A stretch of 64,000 nucleotides of DNA from Actinomycetales bacterium. GTDB taxonomy: Bacteria; Actinomycetota; Actinomycetes; S36-B12; UBA5976. The position numbers and the translations under genes were made by a program. Position 1 is the stretch's first letter. Each line of letters begins with the position of its first letter. The notes under the pieces were generated by a model. It was not told the origin of the DNA and searched no databases. It was given only the letters and a program-made list of their open reading frames with translations. This document shows, piece by piece, positions 16,673 through 27,084 of this stretch. The stretch is taken from assembly GCA_027484085.1 (NCBI GenBank), contig JAIXQF010000004.1, positions 836,162 through 900,161 of the forward strand, read 5' to 3'.

Positions 16673-17254
16673 GTGTACATAGGACTTTCAGGCGGCATCG
16701 GTAGCGGTAAATCAACTGTCGCCAAGATCCTTTCTGAATTAGGCGCTGTCGTAATTGACGCTGATGCTATCGCCAAGGAAGTTTTAGAGACTGGCCAAGT
16801 GGGCTACGAGAATGTGATTCACAATTTCGGAGATTCAGTACTCGATCCAACTGGAAACATTGACCGCAAAAAGCTGGCTGAACTTGTATTTCAAGATGAA
16901 ACTAAGCTGGCAAAGCTTGAATCGATTGTGCACCCTGCTGTCGTGTCTAGAGTCACTCAAATACGTGAGTCGCTTCCAGATTCAGCCATTGTTGTGTATG
17001 ACACACCATTACTGATCGAGAAAGGCCTTCAGGACCAATTCGATACCGTTTTGATCGTTTTAGCGGATCTCGAATCTAGACGAGAACGACTGTTATCCAG
17101 GGGGTTGCTACTCAAGGACATAGATGCGCGGATCGCAAATCAAGCAACTGATGAGCAGCGCAAAGCCGTGGCCGATGTTCTCATCGTCAACGACGGAACC
17201 ATGCAAGAACTGAAGGAGAACGTCACCAACGTGTGGCAGCAACTTTCGGCGTAG
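16673..17254 (+). CDS. coaE: Dephospho-CoA kinase
   Basis: Last step of coenzyme A synthesis: ATP-dependent phosphorylation of the 3'-hydroxyl of dephospho-CoA. The 193-residue protein has the P-loop GLSGGIGSGKSTVAKIL (residues 4-20), the family DADAIAKEVLE, HPAV near residue 90, VVYDTPLLIEKGLQDQFD and the lid SRRERLLSRG. Many actinobacterial CoaE carry an extra C-terminal GrpB-like domain; this one ends at the kinase. It lies between rpsA and uvrB as in mycobacteria. Confidence 0.95.
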   Translation: MYIGLSGGIGSGKSTVAKILSELGAVVIDADAIAKEVLETGQVGYENVIHNFGDSVLDPTGNIDRKKLAELVFQDETKLAKLESIVHPAVVSRVTQIRESLPDSAIVVYDTPLLIEKGLQDQFDTVLIVLADLESRRERLLSRGLLLKDIDARIANQATDEQRKAVADVLIVNDGTMQELKENVTNVWQQLSA

Positions 17255-17257
17255 TCT
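17252..17257 (+). promoter_or_regulatory. -10 hexamer of a putative leaderless uvrB promoter
   Basis: TAGTCT, 6 bases, then uvrB ATG 17264. The box overlaps the coaE stop codon TAG. Confidence 0.5.
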
Positions 17258-17263
17258 TAAGTT

Positions 17264-19339
17264 ATGACTCGGCCGATCACTGACCTGCAACGTACTGTTG
17301 CACCGTTTGAGGTAATCAGTGAATTTGTGCCAGCCGGTGATCAGCCGGCTGCGATTGCGGAAATTGAACGAAGAATCCGTAACGGCGACAAGGACGTGGT
17401 GCTTCTTGGTGCCACTGGAACCGGCAAGAGTGCGACTACCGCTTGGTTGATTGAGCGATTACAGAGACCAACGCTGGTTCTCGCGCCGAATAAAACGCTA
17501 GCCGCCCAGCTTGCCAATGAATTCCGTGAACTCTTACCCAACAATGCGGTTGAATACTTTGTCTCTTATTACGACTATTACCAACCAGAGGCGTACATAC
17601 CTCAGAGCGATACATTCATTGAAAAGGATTCATCGGTAAACGAAGAAGTCGAAAGACTGAGACACAGCGCCACCAACAGTTTGCTAACTAGGCGAGATGT
17701 AATTGTTGTGGCGAGTGTGTCCTGTATCTATGGTTTAGGGACACCGCAAGAGTACGTAGATCGAATGATTCGACTGAAGGTCGGGGAGAGCATCGATCGT
17801 GATTCGCTGCTGCGCCGATTGGTCGACATTCAATACAACCGAAACGATATTGCATTTACTCGGGGAACTTTTCGGGTTCGAGGCGACACTATCGAGGTTT
17901 ATCCAGTTTATGAAGAACACCCAGTACGTATCGAGATGTTTGGTGACGACATAGATCGACTAATGTCACTGCATCCCGTGACTGGCGAAATTCTCACCGA
18001 CGATAATGAGATCTACATCTTTCCGGCGTCACATTACACAGCTGGTCCAGAGCGAATGAATAAGGCGATTGCAGCCATTGAGGCAGAGGTTGCCATTCGA
18101 GTTCCAGAACTTGAAAGTCAAGGCAAACTTTTAGAGGCGCAGCGAATCAAAATGCGAACTTCCTATGACATTGAAATGATGCAGAATTTGGGATTCTGCT
18201 CTGGAATTGAAAACTACTCACGGCACATCGATGGTCGAGATGCTGGTTCTGCGCCAAACTGCTTGCTTGACTATTTTCCGGAAGACTTCTTGTTGGTTAT
18301 TGACGAAAGTCACGTCACCGTGCCACAGATCGGTGCGATGTACGAAGGTGATGCTTCCCGAAAGCGAACTCTGGTTGAGCATGGTTTCCGATTGCCGAGT
18401 GCCATGGACAATCGACCGTTGAAGTGGCCAGAGTTTCTTGAGCGAGTCGGCCAGACTGTCTACCTATCAGCTACTCCAGGACCGTTTGAACTAGGAGTTG
18501 TAGATAACGATGTGGTCGAGCAAGTAATCAGACCAACTGGGTTGGTCGATCCGGAAATCATTGTTAAGCCAACCAAGGGTCAGATTGATGATCTAATTCA
18601 TGAGATCCGCCTGCGAGCAGCAAATGGGACACGCGTACTTGTTACAACACTGACCAAGAAGATGTCAGAGGACTTAACCGATTACCTACTTGAACAGGGA
18701 ATCCGAGTTAGATATCTGCACTCGGAAGTTGATACTTTGCGCCGTGTCGAGTTACTCCGAGAGCTCAGACTTGGGGAGTATGACGTACTTATTGGAATCA
18801 ACTTGTTGCGCGAAGGTCTGGATCTGCCCGAGGTCTCTCTGGTCGCAATTCTTGATGCCGACAAAGAGGGCTTCTTACGAAGTCATCGAAGCTTGATTCA
18901 GACAATTGGTCGCGCCGCTCGAAACGTTTCGGGCGAAGTCCATATGTACGCAGATAAAATAACGGATTCAATGCGCGTTGCTATCGATGAAACCAATCGG
19001 CGTCGCGAGAAACAGGTTGCCTACAACTTGGAACATGGGCTTGATCCACAGCCATTGCGTAAAAAGATTGCTGACATCACTGACCTGATTACCAAAGAGG
19101 ATGACGATACGGAACTGTTTATGGCTGACCAAAAGTCAGGCATGCGGGTACCAACTTCAATTCGAGAAAGCCTGAAGAGCATTCCGGCGCGGGATCTGGG
19201 TGACCTAATTGATCAACTTTCAGAGCAAATGCACAAAGCTGCTAGTGAATTGCAATTCGAATTAGCAGCACGTTTACGTGATGAAGTCTCTGAGTTGAAG
19301 AAGGAACTTCGACAAATGTCGCAAGCTGGACATGCCTAG
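17264..19339 (+). CDS. uvrB: UvrABC system protein B
   Basis: DNA-damage verification helicase of nucleotide excision repair. The 691-residue protein shows Walker [17 protein letters not shown], the beta-hairpin region [17 protein letters not shown] used to probe damaged strands, [26 protein letters not shown], the helicase motifs [14 protein letters not shown] and [23 protein letters not shown], and a C-terminal UVR domain ([19 protein letters not shown]) that binds UvrC. Its partners uvrA and uvrC lie just downstream, separated by two terC genes. Confidence 0.97.
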   Translation: MTRPITDLQRTVAPFEVISEFVPAGDQPAAIAEIERRIRNGDKDVVLLGATGTGKSATTAWLIERLQRPTLVLAPNKTLAAQLANEFRELLPNNAVEYFVSYYDYYQPEAYIPQSDTFIEKDSSVNEEVERLRHSATNSLLTRRDVIVVASVSCIYGLGTPQEYVDRMIRLKVGESIDRDSLLRRLVDIQYNRNDIAFTRGTFRVRGDTIEVYPVYEEHPVRIEMFGDDIDRLMSLHPVTGEILTDDNEIYIFPASHYTAGPERMNKAIAAIEAEVAIRVPELESQGKLLEAQRIKMRTSYDIEMMQNLGFCSGIENYSRHIDGRDAGSAPNCLLDYFPEDFLLVIDESHVTVPQIGAMYEGDASRKRTLVEHGFRLPSAMDNRPLKWPEFLERVGQTVYLSATPGPFELGVVDNDVVEQVIRPTGLVDPEIIVKPTKGQIDDLIHEIRLRAANGTRVLVTTLTKKMSEDLTDYLLEQGIRVRYLHSEVDTLRRVELLRELRLGEYDVLIGINLLREGLDLPEVSLVAILDADKEGFLRSHRSLIQTIGRAARNVSGEVHMYADKITDSMRVAIDETNRRREKQVAYNLEHGLDPQPLRKKIADITDLITKEDDDTELFMADQKSGMRVPTSIRESLKSIPARDLGDLIDQLSEQMHKAASELQFELAARLRDEVSELKKELRQMSQAGHA

Positions 19340-19355
19340 TGGCGTCTGTCGCGAC

Positions 19356-19361
19356 TAGAGT
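19356..19361 (+). promoter_or_regulatory. -10 hexamer of a putative leaderless terC promoter
   Basis: TAGAGT, 6 bases, then ATG 19368. The gap to uvrB is only 28 bases, too short for a manganese (yybP-ykoY type) riboswitch often found before terC-family genes. Confidence 0.5.
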
Positions 19362-19367
19362 TGTGAA

Positions 19368-20402
19368 ATGAACGTTTCAACCACAATCTGGATCATCACA
19401 CTAGGAATTCTCGTTGCAGCCTTTGTGCTTGATTTTCTGGTTGTAGACGCCCGACCACACGTATTTGGCCCAAAGCAAGCGGCGCGATGGGTAATTGCAT
19501 ACATCGCAGCAGCCCTGGTTTTCGCAGTTTTTGTTTGGAATTACTTCGGTGCTGAATATGGGCAGCAGTTTCTGGCTGGCTGGATTACCGAATACAGCTT
19601 GTCGGTAGATAATCTCTTTGTCTTTATCGTCCTGATGTCATCATTCGCAGTTCCGGAACTACTGAAGCACCGAGTCCTATTGATTGGTGTCGCAATCGCA
19701 ATTGTGTTGCGTGGAATTCTCATTCTTGTTGGCGCTGCTGCAATCACTCGATTTACTGCAACCTTTTACGTTTTCGCAGCATTTTTGTTTTACACAGCTG
19801 TATCGGTTTGGCGATCGCATGACGAAGAGCCAGATCCTGAAGGTAACGGCCTGGTACGGCTGGTAGAGAAATATGTACCAACATCACGAGAGTATTCGGA
19901 TGCTAAGTTCACTGTGAAAATTAATGGCAAGCGATTCATAACTCCGCTTTTCGTAGTCATTCTTGCCGTTGGCACCACGGACCTGCTGTTTGCTCTCGAT
20001 TCGATCCCTGCAGTATTTGGGCTCACGCAAGAACCATATTTAGTTTTCGCAGCCAATGCCTTTGCCTTAATGGGATTGCGCCAACTCTATTTCTTGCTAG
20101 ATGGACTGCTTTCCAAGATCATTTTTCTTGCCCGCGGATTGGCTATCATCCTTGGCTTTATTGCGATTAAGTTGTTTTTGGAAGCAATTGAGGGGACTAC
20201 GGACCTTCATCCACCCCACATCACGATTGCTATGTCATTAATGTTTATTGCCTCGGTTTTGGGGGTAACAATTATCACAAGTCTCATTGCAGTTCGCCGT
20301 TCACCGGAATTGGCGCAACAGTCTGAGATTTCCCATGCAATGGAAGAGTCAACTGAACACCGCGGTGATGCAATTGAGCACCTGGGTTCAGAGGAGTCAT
20401 AA
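19368..20402 (+). CDS. TerC family integral membrane protein, copy 1
   Basis: Polytopic membrane protein of the TerC/Alx family; members are linked to metal (notably manganese) export and tellurite resistance. The 344 residues contain the family landmarks WITEYSLSVDNLFVFIVLMS (conserved acidic site in SVDNLF), HRVLLIGVAIAIVLRGILI, and TDLLFALDSIPAVFGLTQEPYLVFAANAFALMGLRQLYFLL. About eight membrane segments are visible, and the C-terminus is hydrophilic and His/Glu-containing. It is followed 15 bases later by a clear paralogue in the same orientation. The precise substrate is not determined here. Confidence 0.9.
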   Translation: MNVSTTIWIITLGILVAAFVLDFLVVDARPHVFGPKQAARWVIAYIAAALVFAVFVWNYFGAEYGQQFLAGWITEYSLSVDNLFVFIVLMSSFAVPELLKHRVLLIGVAIAIVLRGILILVGAAAITRFTATFYVFAAFLFYTAVSVWRSHDEEPDPEGNGLVRLVEKYVPTSREYSDAKFTVKINGKRFITPLFVVILAVGTTDLLFALDSIPAVFGLTQEPYLVFAANAFALMGLRQLYFLLDGLLSKIIFLARGLAIILGFIAIKLFLEAIEGTTDLHPPHITIAMSLMFIASVLGVTIITSLIAVRRSPELAQQSEISHAMEESTEHRGDAIEHLGSEES

Positions 20403-20417
20403 GTTTAAGGAATCTAA

Positions 20418-21410
20418 ATGGACGTAAGTCAAGGGTTGTGGGCCGCATTAATTCTGGGAATTCTCGGATTGATTGTGCTCGACTTCGTAACAGTAAGTCG
20501 TAAGCCACATGACGTTATGTTCAAAGAGGCAGCCGCCTGGTCCATTTTTTACATCGGCATTGCAGTTGCGTTTGGTGCTTGGGTTTGGACTAGCTATGGC
20601 TCAACTTTCGGTACCGAATATTTTGCAGCCTACTTGGTTGAGAAGTCTCTCTCTGTCGACAACTTGTTTGTGTTCATAATTATTCTGACGCAATTTGCGG
20701 TTCCAAGTATTTATCATCAGCGAGTATTGCTAGTGGGCGTTCTTCTAGCCCTGGTTTTCCGAGGCATCTTTATTACTTTGGGAGCGGCAGCGCTCCAAGC
20801 GTTTGCTTTCACCTTCGTAATTTTCGGGGCAATTTTGATTTACACAGGATATGGTCTGTTTAAACATTGGGATGAAGACCCAGATCCGAGTGAGAACGTC
20901 ATGGTTCGGACGATTCGCAAATTCGTACCGTTTACCGACGAATATCACGACACCAAGTTGACGATTAAGCAGGCTGGTAAGCGTTACGGAACTCCGATGC
21001 TTCTAGTTATGATCGCGATCGGGGCAACGGACTTACTGTTTGCCTTAGATTCGATTCCAGCCACGTTTGGCGTAACTCAGGAACCATTCTTGGTTTTCTC
21101 GGCTAACGCGTTTGCCTTGCTAGGTCTGCGCGCACTGTACTTCTTACTCAAGGGACTTCTAGACAAGTTGGTTTACTTGTCACTTGGCCTTTCGGCAATC
21201 TTGGTCTTTATTGGAGTTAAGTTGATCTTGTTATACGGACATGAAGTTAACGAGACTATCCCTAAGATTCCGACTTCACTTTCGCTAGCGGTTATTGCTG
21301 CGATTCTTACCATTGCAACGGTTGCTAGCTTCATCAAGGTTCGTAAGGATCCTACGGCTCATGCGCATGCAGGTCGTATCACCGATGCGCCAAAGGATCC
21401 TGACAACTAA
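20418..21410 (+). CDS. TerC family integral membrane protein, copy 2
   Basis: 330-residue paralogue of the preceding gene, sharing the order and spacing of motifs: YLVEKSLSVDNLFVFIIILT, HQRVLLVGVLLALVFRGIFI, ATDLLFALDSIPATFGVTQEPFLVFSANAFALLGLRALYFLL. Loops and the C-terminal tail have diverged (here ending ITDAPKDPDN), so this is not a very recent duplication. AAGGAATC lies just before the ATG, a weak ribosome site, and the 15-base gap indicates co-transcription with copy 1. Its stop TAA forms part of the putative uvrA -10 box. Confidence 0.9.
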   Translation: MDVSQGLWAALILGILGLIVLDFVTVSRKPHDVMFKEAAAWSIFYIGIAVAFGAWVWTSYGSTFGTEYFAAYLVEKSLSVDNLFVFIIILTQFAVPSIYHQRVLLVGVLLALVFRGIFITLGAAALQAFAFTFVIFGAILIYTGYGLFKHWDEDPDPSENVMVRTIRKFVPFTDEYHDTKLTIKQAGKRYGTPMLLVMIAIGATDLLFALDSIPATFGVTQEPFLVFSANAFALLGLRALYFLLKGLLDKLVYLSLGLSAILVFIGVKLILLYGHEVNETIPKIPTSLSLAVIAAILTIATVASFIKVRKDPTAHAHAGRITDAPKDPDN

Positions 21411-21413
21411 CAT
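21408..21413 (+). promoter_or_regulatory. -10 hexamer of a putative leaderless uvrA promoter
   Basis: TAACAT, then AGGGGT, then uvrA GTG 21420. The AGGGG could instead act as a very close ribosome site, so a leadered reading from the terC transcript is possible. Confidence 0.4.
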
Positions 21414-21419
21414 AGGGGT

Positions 21420-24353
21420 GTGGTTGATCAACTTATCGTCAGAGGCGCTCGCGAGCACAACCTCAAGGACGTAAACATTGATCTACCTCGAGATTCTCTA
21501 ATTGTTTTCACGGGACTGTCTGGTTCTGGTAAGTCATCTCTGGCCTTTGACACCATTTTCGCCGAAGGCCAGCGCAGGTATGTGGAGTCGTTGTCGGCTT
21601 ATGCGCGACAGTTCCTTGGTCAGATGGACAAGCCTGATGTGGACTTTATCGAAGGCCTATCACCAGCAGTTTCGATCGATCAGAAGTCGACCAATCGAAA
21701 TCCACGATCTACGGTGGGGACGATTACTGAGGTTTATGACTACCTACGGTTGCTCTTTGCCCGAGCCGGTCGCCCGCATTGTCCAGACTGTGGGCGTCCC
21801 ATCGCACGTCAGTCGCCGCAGCAAATTGTTGATCGAATTCTAGAGATCGAAGAGGGAACTAGATTTCAGTTGTTAGCGCCAGTTATTCGAGAGCGCAAAG
21901 GCGAATACGCCGAACTATTTAGAAGTCTGCAGGCGCAGGGGTTTGCCCGAGCGCGAGTTGACGGTGTGGTTTATCCACTTGAAGAAGCACCAAAGCTTAA
22001 GAAGCAAGAAAAGCACACCATTGAAGTCGTAGTTGATCGTTTAGCAGTGAAGCCAGATGCTGTCCGCAGACTTACTGACAGTGTTGAAACTGCGCTTCGA
22101 CTATCCAGCGGATTGGTGACTCTCGAGTTTGTAGACCTACCTGAGGGGGATCCAGATCGCGAACGTATGTTCAGCGAACACCTTGTCTGCCTCTATGACG
22201 GAAATCAGTTCGAAGAATTAGAACCAAGGTCCTTTTCCTTCAACTCACCGTTTGGCGCCTGTCCGGAGTGCACCGGTCTTGGTAACAAAATGGAAGTGGA
22301 TCCAGAACTGGTAATCCCTAATCCGGACCTCACATTAGAAGAAGGGGCCATTGACCCCTGGGCATCAGGTCATATTTTCGATTACTTCTTTAGGTTGACC
22401 AAGGCACTTTCGAATGAACTGGATTTCGCGTTAAATGTGTCCTGGAAGAAGTTACCTGTAAAAGCCCGAACTGCTTTGCTGTATGGCAACGATCACGAAG
22501 TCCAAGTTAAGTACAAAAACAGATATGGACGACAGCGAACATATTCGACAGGCTTTGAAGGCGTCATTCAATACATCGAGCGCAAACATCAAGAATCTGA
22601 AAGCGATTCCAGTCGCGAAAAACTTGAAGGTTACATGCGCGAAGTTCCGTGTCCAGCTTGCTCCGGGGCAAGGTTGAAGCCACTTTCATTGGCAGTAACT
22701 CTCAATGAAAAGAGCATCGCGGAAATAGCCCAATTGCCCATCGGTGAGTGCGCTGAGTTCCTCAAGAAACTAGAGCTATCACCCAGAGAACGGGCGATTG
22801 CAGATCGCGTTCTAAAGGAAGTTAATGAACGCCTTGCGTTCTTAATAGATGTCGGCCTTGACTATTTATCGCTAGAGCGTTCTGCTGGATCCCTTGCAGG
22901 CGGCGAGGCGCAACGCATTCGACTAGCTACCCAAATCGGCAGTGGATTGACTGGCGTGCTTTACGTCCTAGATGAACCAAGTATCGGGTTGCACCAACGC
23001 GATAATCACCGCTTAATCGAAACCTTGATTCGACTGCGTGATCTAGGCAACACATTGATTGTGGTTGAACATGATGAAGACACAATTCGCACCGCGGATT
23101 GGATCGTCGACATTGGCCCAGGTGCAGGCGAACACGGTGGTTATGTCGTATCGAGTGGTTCTTATGAGCAATTGATTAACAGCAAGGAATCAATCACGGG
23201 GCAGTACTTGTCTGGCAAACGCTCAATTGAAGTGCCGCAAATCCGCAGGCCGGTTGATCCCAAGCGACTGTTGACAATTCATGGAGCTAAAGAGCACAAC
23301 TTGGCTGACGTGAAAGTCGACATCCCGCTTGGGGTATTCGCTGCTGTAACTGGGGTATCTGGATCAGGTAAATCCACGCTCATCAACGACATTCTTTATA
23401 ACGTGCTGGCGCGAGATCTAAACGGTGCGCGCACCGTTCCTGGTCGCCATAAGAAGATCGACGGCGTCGAGCAGCTCGACAAAGTTGTCCATGTAGATCA
23501 GAGTCCGATTGGTCGAACCCCTCGCTCAAATCCTGCAACGTACACCGGAGTGTTCGATCATGTCCGGAAACTGTTTGCGGAAACTCCAGAAGCAAAGATG
23601 CGGGGCTATCAGCAGGGTCGGTTCTCATTCAACGTTAAGGGCGGTCGCTGTGAGTCCTGTTCTGGAGATGGCACGCTAAAGATTGAAATGAACTTCTTGC
23701 CGGATGTTTATGTGCCCTGCGAAGTTTGTCATGGCGCCAGATATAACCGGGAAACCCTTGAAGTGCACTACAAGAACAAGTCAATCTCTGAAGTTCTGAA
23801 CATGCCTGTCGAAGAAGCACTTGAATTCTTCGCGAGCATCCCTGCGATTGCCAGACACTTAAAGACTTTGGTGGACGTCGGTCTGGGCTATGTCCGACTG
23901 GGACAACCTGCTACAACACTTAGTGGCGGAGAAGCTCAGCGCGTAAAACTTTCCTCGGAATTGCAAAAGCGCTCAACCGGTCGCACGGTTTACGTCTTGG
24001 ATGAACCTACAACCGGATTACATTTCGAAGACGTTAGAAAATTACTCATAGTTCTGCATTCCCTTGTCGAAAAGGGCAATACGGTGATCGTTATTGAGCA
24101 CAACCTGGACGTCATCAAAACAGCGGACTGGATCATCGACATGGGTCCAGAAGGCGGTTCTGGAGGTGGAAAAGTCGTTGTCGCGGGCACTCCGGAGCAA
24201 GTAGCAGAGCATGCCATAAGTCATACGGCCCGATTCCTGAAGCCACTGTTAGGTGATACCAAGAGTCAGGCGCCTGTCGTAAAAAAGGCCACCAAATCAA
24301 GCAAGCAAGCGCCGGCGAAGAAAGCTGCAGCCGGCAAAGTTTCCACCAAGTAG
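21420..24353 (+). CDS. uvrA: UvrABC system protein A
   Basis: Damage-recognition ATPase that loads UvrB. The 977-residue protein has two ABC-type halves: Walker [17 protein letters not shown] and [14 protein letters not shown], signatures [17 protein letters not shown] and [16 protein letters not shown], and Walker [11 protein letters not shown] and [10 protein letters not shown]. Zinc ligands appear as [29 protein letters not shown] and [10 protein letters not shown]. After the ATPase core the protein ends in a basic Lys/Ala/Ser tail of about 30 residues ([15 protein letters not shown]), which is a lineage-specific addition. uvrC starts 5 bases later. Confidence 0.97.
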   Translation: MVDQLIVRGAREHNLKDVNIDLPRDSLIVFTGLSGSGKSSLAFDTIFAEGQRRYVESLSAYARQFLGQMDKPDVDFIEGLSPAVSIDQKSTNRNPRSTVGTITEVYDYLRLLFARAGRPHCPDCGRPIARQSPQQIVDRILEIEEGTRFQLLAPVIRERKGEYAELFRSLQAQGFARARVDGVVYPLEEAPKLKKQEKHTIEVVVDRLAVKPDAVRRLTDSVETALRLSSGLVTLEFVDLPEGDPDRERMFSEHLVCLYDGNQFEELEPRSFSFNSPFGACPECTGLGNKMEVDPELVIPNPDLTLEEGAIDPWASGHIFDYFFRLTKALSNELDFALNVSWKKLPVKARTALLYGNDHEVQVKYKNRYGRQRTYSTGFEGVIQYIERKHQESESDSSREKLEGYMREVPCPACSGARLKPLSLAVTLNEKSIAEIAQLPIGECAEFLKKLELSPRERAIADRVLKEVNERLAFLIDVGLDYLSLERSAGSLAGGEAQRIRLATQIGSGLTGVLYVLDEPSIGLHQRDNHRLIETLIRLRDLGNTLIVVEHDEDTIRTADWIVDIGPGAGEHGGYVVSSGSYEQLINSKESITGQYLSGKRSIEVPQIRRPVDPKRLLTIHGAKEHNLADVKVDIPLGVFAAVTGVSGSGKSTLINDILYNVLARDLNGARTVPGRHKKIDGVEQLDKVVHVDQSPIGRTPRSNPATYTGVFDHVRKLFAETPEAKMRGYQQGRFSFNVKGGRCESCSGDGTLKIEMNFLPDVYVPCEVCHGARYNRETLEVHYKNKSISEVLNMPVEEALEFFASIPAIARHLKTLVDVGLGYVRLGQPATTLSGGEAQRVKLSSELQKRSTGRTVYVLDEPTTGLHFEDVRKLLIVLHSLVEKGNTVIVIEHNLDVIKTADWIIDMGPEGGSGGGKVVVAGTPEQVAEHAISHTARFLKPLLGDTKSQAPVVKKATKSSKQAPAKKAAAGKVSTK

Positions 24354-24358
24354 GACGC

Positions 24359-26221
24359 GTGCAGATCTCGGATAAACCAGCTGACATACCGACTTCCCCT
24401 GGCGTGTATCGCTGGCGTGACTCGTTAGATCGCGTGATCTATGTTGGCAAAGCCAAGAACCTGAAGAGCAGAATCAATTCATACTTTGCAAATGATTTAC
24501 ACCCACGCACCCAAACCATGGTTTCAACTGCGCGCAGCTTAGATTGGGTCACAGTACGCACTGAAACTGAAGCTCTTCAACTTGAGTACGCCTGGATTAA
24601 AGAGTTCGATCCAACATTCAACGTTAGATATCGAGATGACAAGAGTTATCCGTATTTAGCCCTATCGACTCAGGAAGAGTTTCCACGGGCTTTTGTCTAC
24701 CGCGGAGACAAGCGAAAAGGTGTTACTTATTTCGGTCCATATGTTCAAGCTTGGGCGATTCGAGATTCCTTAGACCATCTGCTGAGAGTCTTTCCAGTTC
24801 GTAGCTGTACGTCAGGTGTTTACAGAAACGCTAAGGCTTCCGGAAGACCATGCTTGCTAGCCCATATCGATCGCTGCAGTGCGCCATGTGTAGGCAAAAT
24901 TGATGCAGATGGTCATCGTGACTTAGTTAAACAGTTGATGTCATTCATGTCCGGAAACTCGAAAGAGATTATGTCTGACATTGCCCGCCGCATGAATGAA
25001 GCTTCAGCATCGCAGGATTATGAGCAGGCGAGTGTGCTGCGAGACGACTTAGCCGCACTCGAGCGGGTATTAGAAAAAAGTGTTGTGGTTTTGCCGGATG
25101 ACACATTCGCCGACATAGTTGGCTTGCACCACGATGAGTTGCAATCTGCAGTTCAGGTGTTTTCGGTTCGCAGTGGGAGAATTGTCGGTCAACGCGGATT
25201 CATTATGGAAAATGCGGTAGATGCAACTAGTGAGTCATTGATGACCGATGCACTTATGCACATCTACTCAGCTGCCACTAAGGATGAAATCCCTACTGAA
25301 GTTTTAGTAAGTCACGAGCCAGAGAGCTCCATTAGTTTGGCCGAACTACTCGGCACAATTCGAGAAGCTCAAATTAGCGTTCGAGTTCCTATTCGAGGGG
25401 ACAAAAAGATGCTCATGGATACGGTTTTGGTGAATGCTGGCCAGGCGCTCGGATTGCACAAAACCAAACGTTCAACAGACTTGGTGACTCGAAGCAAGGC
25501 ACTTGCCGAAATCCAGCAAGCAATTGGATTACCTGATGCGCCGCTGCGAATTGAATGTATCGACGTCTCACATATTTCTGGTACCAATGTGGTTGCTTCG
25601 CTGGTGGTGTTTGAAGATGGCATACCGAAAAAGAAGGACTATCGACAGTTCATAATCGAAGATCCTCGCGATGACTCGGCTTCGATCGCACAGGTGGTAT
25701 CTAGGCGCTTCAAAGACCACGACGAAAAGCGTCCCTATCGACCCAACCTTCTGGTAATTGATGGGGGCCTGCCGCAAGTTAATGCAGCCGCTAAGGCGCT
25801 AGAAGCAGCTGGTGTGGGCAACATGCATGTAATTGGTCTGGCTAAGCGCATGGAGGAAGTTTGGACGCCGGGTGCTGCTTTCCCAGTGATTCTGCCCAGA
25901 AGCAGCGAAGCGCTTTTTATGCTTCAACGAGTCCGCGATGAGGCTCATCGCTTCGCCATCACATTGCATCGCAATCGTAGGTCCAAAGGAATGGTGGATA
26001 GCGTTCTTGATGACATTCCAGGCCTTGGACCAATAAAGAAAAAAGCAGTCCTCGCCTATTTTGGATCACTTAAGAAGGTGGCAGCAGCCTCGGTTGACGA
26101 GCTAAGCATGGTTCCTGGGATTGGCCCAGTTCAAGCGGAGCAAATCTGGCAGTTTTTGAATCAAGAAAATGAGCAGTCACCTGCAGTTAATACTGCAACA
26201 GGCGAGATAATTGACTCGTGA
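24359..26221 (+). CDS. uvrC: UvrABC system protein C
   Basis: Endonuclease that cuts on both sides of the lesion. The 620-residue protein begins with the GIY-YIG nuclease domain (SPGVYRWRDSLDRVIYVGKAKNLKSRINSYF is split here as GVYRW then VIYVGKAKNLKSRI). A cysteine-containing segment CSAPCVGKID, a UVR domain (RRMNEASASQDYEQASVLRD) and the RNase H-like 3' nuclease domain (IECIDVSHISGTNVVASLVV, LLVIDGGLPQVNAA) follow. Tandem helix-hairpin-helix motifs lie at the end (LDDIPGLGPIKKKAVL, MVPGIGPVQAEQI). The GTG start is the first in frame after uvrA. Its stop overlaps rapZ by 4 bases (GTGA). Confidence 0.96.
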   Translation: MQISDKPADIPTSPGVYRWRDSLDRVIYVGKAKNLKSRINSYFANDLHPRTQTMVSTARSLDWVTVRTETEALQLEYAWIKEFDPTFNVRYRDDKSYPYLALSTQEEFPRAFVYRGDKRKGVTYFGPYVQAWAIRDSLDHLLRVFPVRSCTSGVYRNAKASGRPCLLAHIDRCSAPCVGKIDADGHRDLVKQLMSFMSGNSKEIMSDIARRMNEASASQDYEQASVLRDDLAALERVLEKSVVVLPDDTFADIVGLHHDELQSAVQVFSVRSGRIVGQRGFIMENAVDATSESLMTDALMHIYSAATKDEIPTEVLVSHEPESSISLAELLGTIREAQISVRVPIRGDKKMLMDTVLVNAGQALGLHKTKRSTDLVTRSKALAEIQQAIGLPDAPLRIECIDVSHISGTNVVASLVVFEDGIPKKKDYRQFIIEDPRDDSASIAQVVSRRFKDHDEKRPYRPNLLVIDGGLPQVNAAAKALEAAGVGNMHVIGLAKRMEEVWTPGAAFPVILPRSSEALFMLQRVRDEAHRFAITLHRNRRSKGMVDSVLDDIPGLGPIKKKAVLAYFGSLKKVAAASVDELSMVPGIGPVQAEQIWQFLNQENEQSPAVNTATGEIIDS

Positions 26222-27084
26222 GCGAAACTCAAATTGACGTAATTCTGGTCACCGGTATGTCCGGAGCTGGAAGGTCCACTGCCACTCGAGCTCTCGAAGA
26301 CATCGGGTGGTTTGTTGTTGATAATCTGCCACCAACTTTGATGACCAATGTCGTCGATTATGTTGCTCAAAGAACTGGATCTCATAAAGTCGCGGTAGTC
26401 GCGGACGTTCGAGGTGGCCAACTTTTTGAGGAGTTGCGTGACTCCTTGGTAGCAATCAAAGACGCTGGCCATGACTTGCGCGTGCTATTTCTTGAGGCTG
26501 GTGATGAGGCATTAGTTCGTAGATACGAGTCATCACGTCGCCCTCATCCGCTGCAACGAGACGACAATTTGTTGGGTGCGGTCCAGCGCGAACGCCGATT
26601 GCTTAGCGACCTGCGAGCTGATGCGGATTTGGTGATAGACACCAGCAATTTGAACGTGCACGAATTACGTCGGGCTATTGAAGGCTCGTTCGGGGATGAT
26701 GAGCATGTGGCATTGCGAGCCACAGTTATGTCATTTGGGTTCAAATATGGAATACCAGTTGATGCTGACTTAGTTGCGGACTTAAGGTTTCTGCCTAATC
26801 CATACTGGGACCCAAGTCTTAAAGAGCTAACGGGGCTGGACGCCGCAGTAAATGATTATGTGGTTGCGAGCAAAGAGGCTCAAGATTTCCTCACCAAGTA
26901 CGCAGAACTTATCGACTTAGTTGAAGATGGATACCTGCGAGAAGGTAAGCGATTCGTCACGATTGCGATGGGATGCACTGGTGGGAAACACCGAAGTGTC
27001 GCTATGGCAGAAAATCTATCCGCAAGATTGGTCAAGTCTGGCGTTGAAGTTCGAGTGGTACATCGCGACCTGGGACGTGAATAG
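26218..27084 (+). CDS. rapZ: RapZ/YvcJ-family nucleotide-binding protein
   Basis: P-loop protein of the RapZ family; in E. coli RapZ is an RNA-binding adaptor, in Gram-positives the role is less clear. The 288 residues show Walker A VTGMSGAGRSTATRALEDIGW, VVDNLPPTLM, VLFLEAGDEALVRRYESSRRPHPL, MSFGFKYGIPVDADLVADLRFLPNPYW, and the C-terminal GCTGGKHRSVAMAENL. GTG 26218 overlaps the uvrC stop. The uvrC-rapZ-yvcK-whiA order is conserved across actinobacteria and many Firmicutes, and suggests linked control of cell-wall precursor supply and division. Confidence 0.94.
   Translation: MSETQIDVILVTGMSGAGRSTATRALEDIGWFVVDNLPPTLMTNVVDYVAQRTGSHKVAVVADVRGGQLFEELRDSLVAIKDAGHDLRVLFLEAGDEALVRRYESSRRPHPLQRDDNLLGAVQRERRLLSDLRADADLVIDTSNLNVHELRRAIEGSFGDDEHVALRATVMSFGFKYGIPVDADLVADLRFLPNPYWDPSLKELTGLDAAVNDYVVASKEAQDFLTKYAELIDLVEDGYLREGKRFVTIAMGCTGGKHRSVAMAENLSARLVKSGVEVRVVHRDLGRE

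Noticed and set aside
19340-19367. Manganese riboswitch before terC
   Set aside because: Only 28 bases available, no room for the aptamer.
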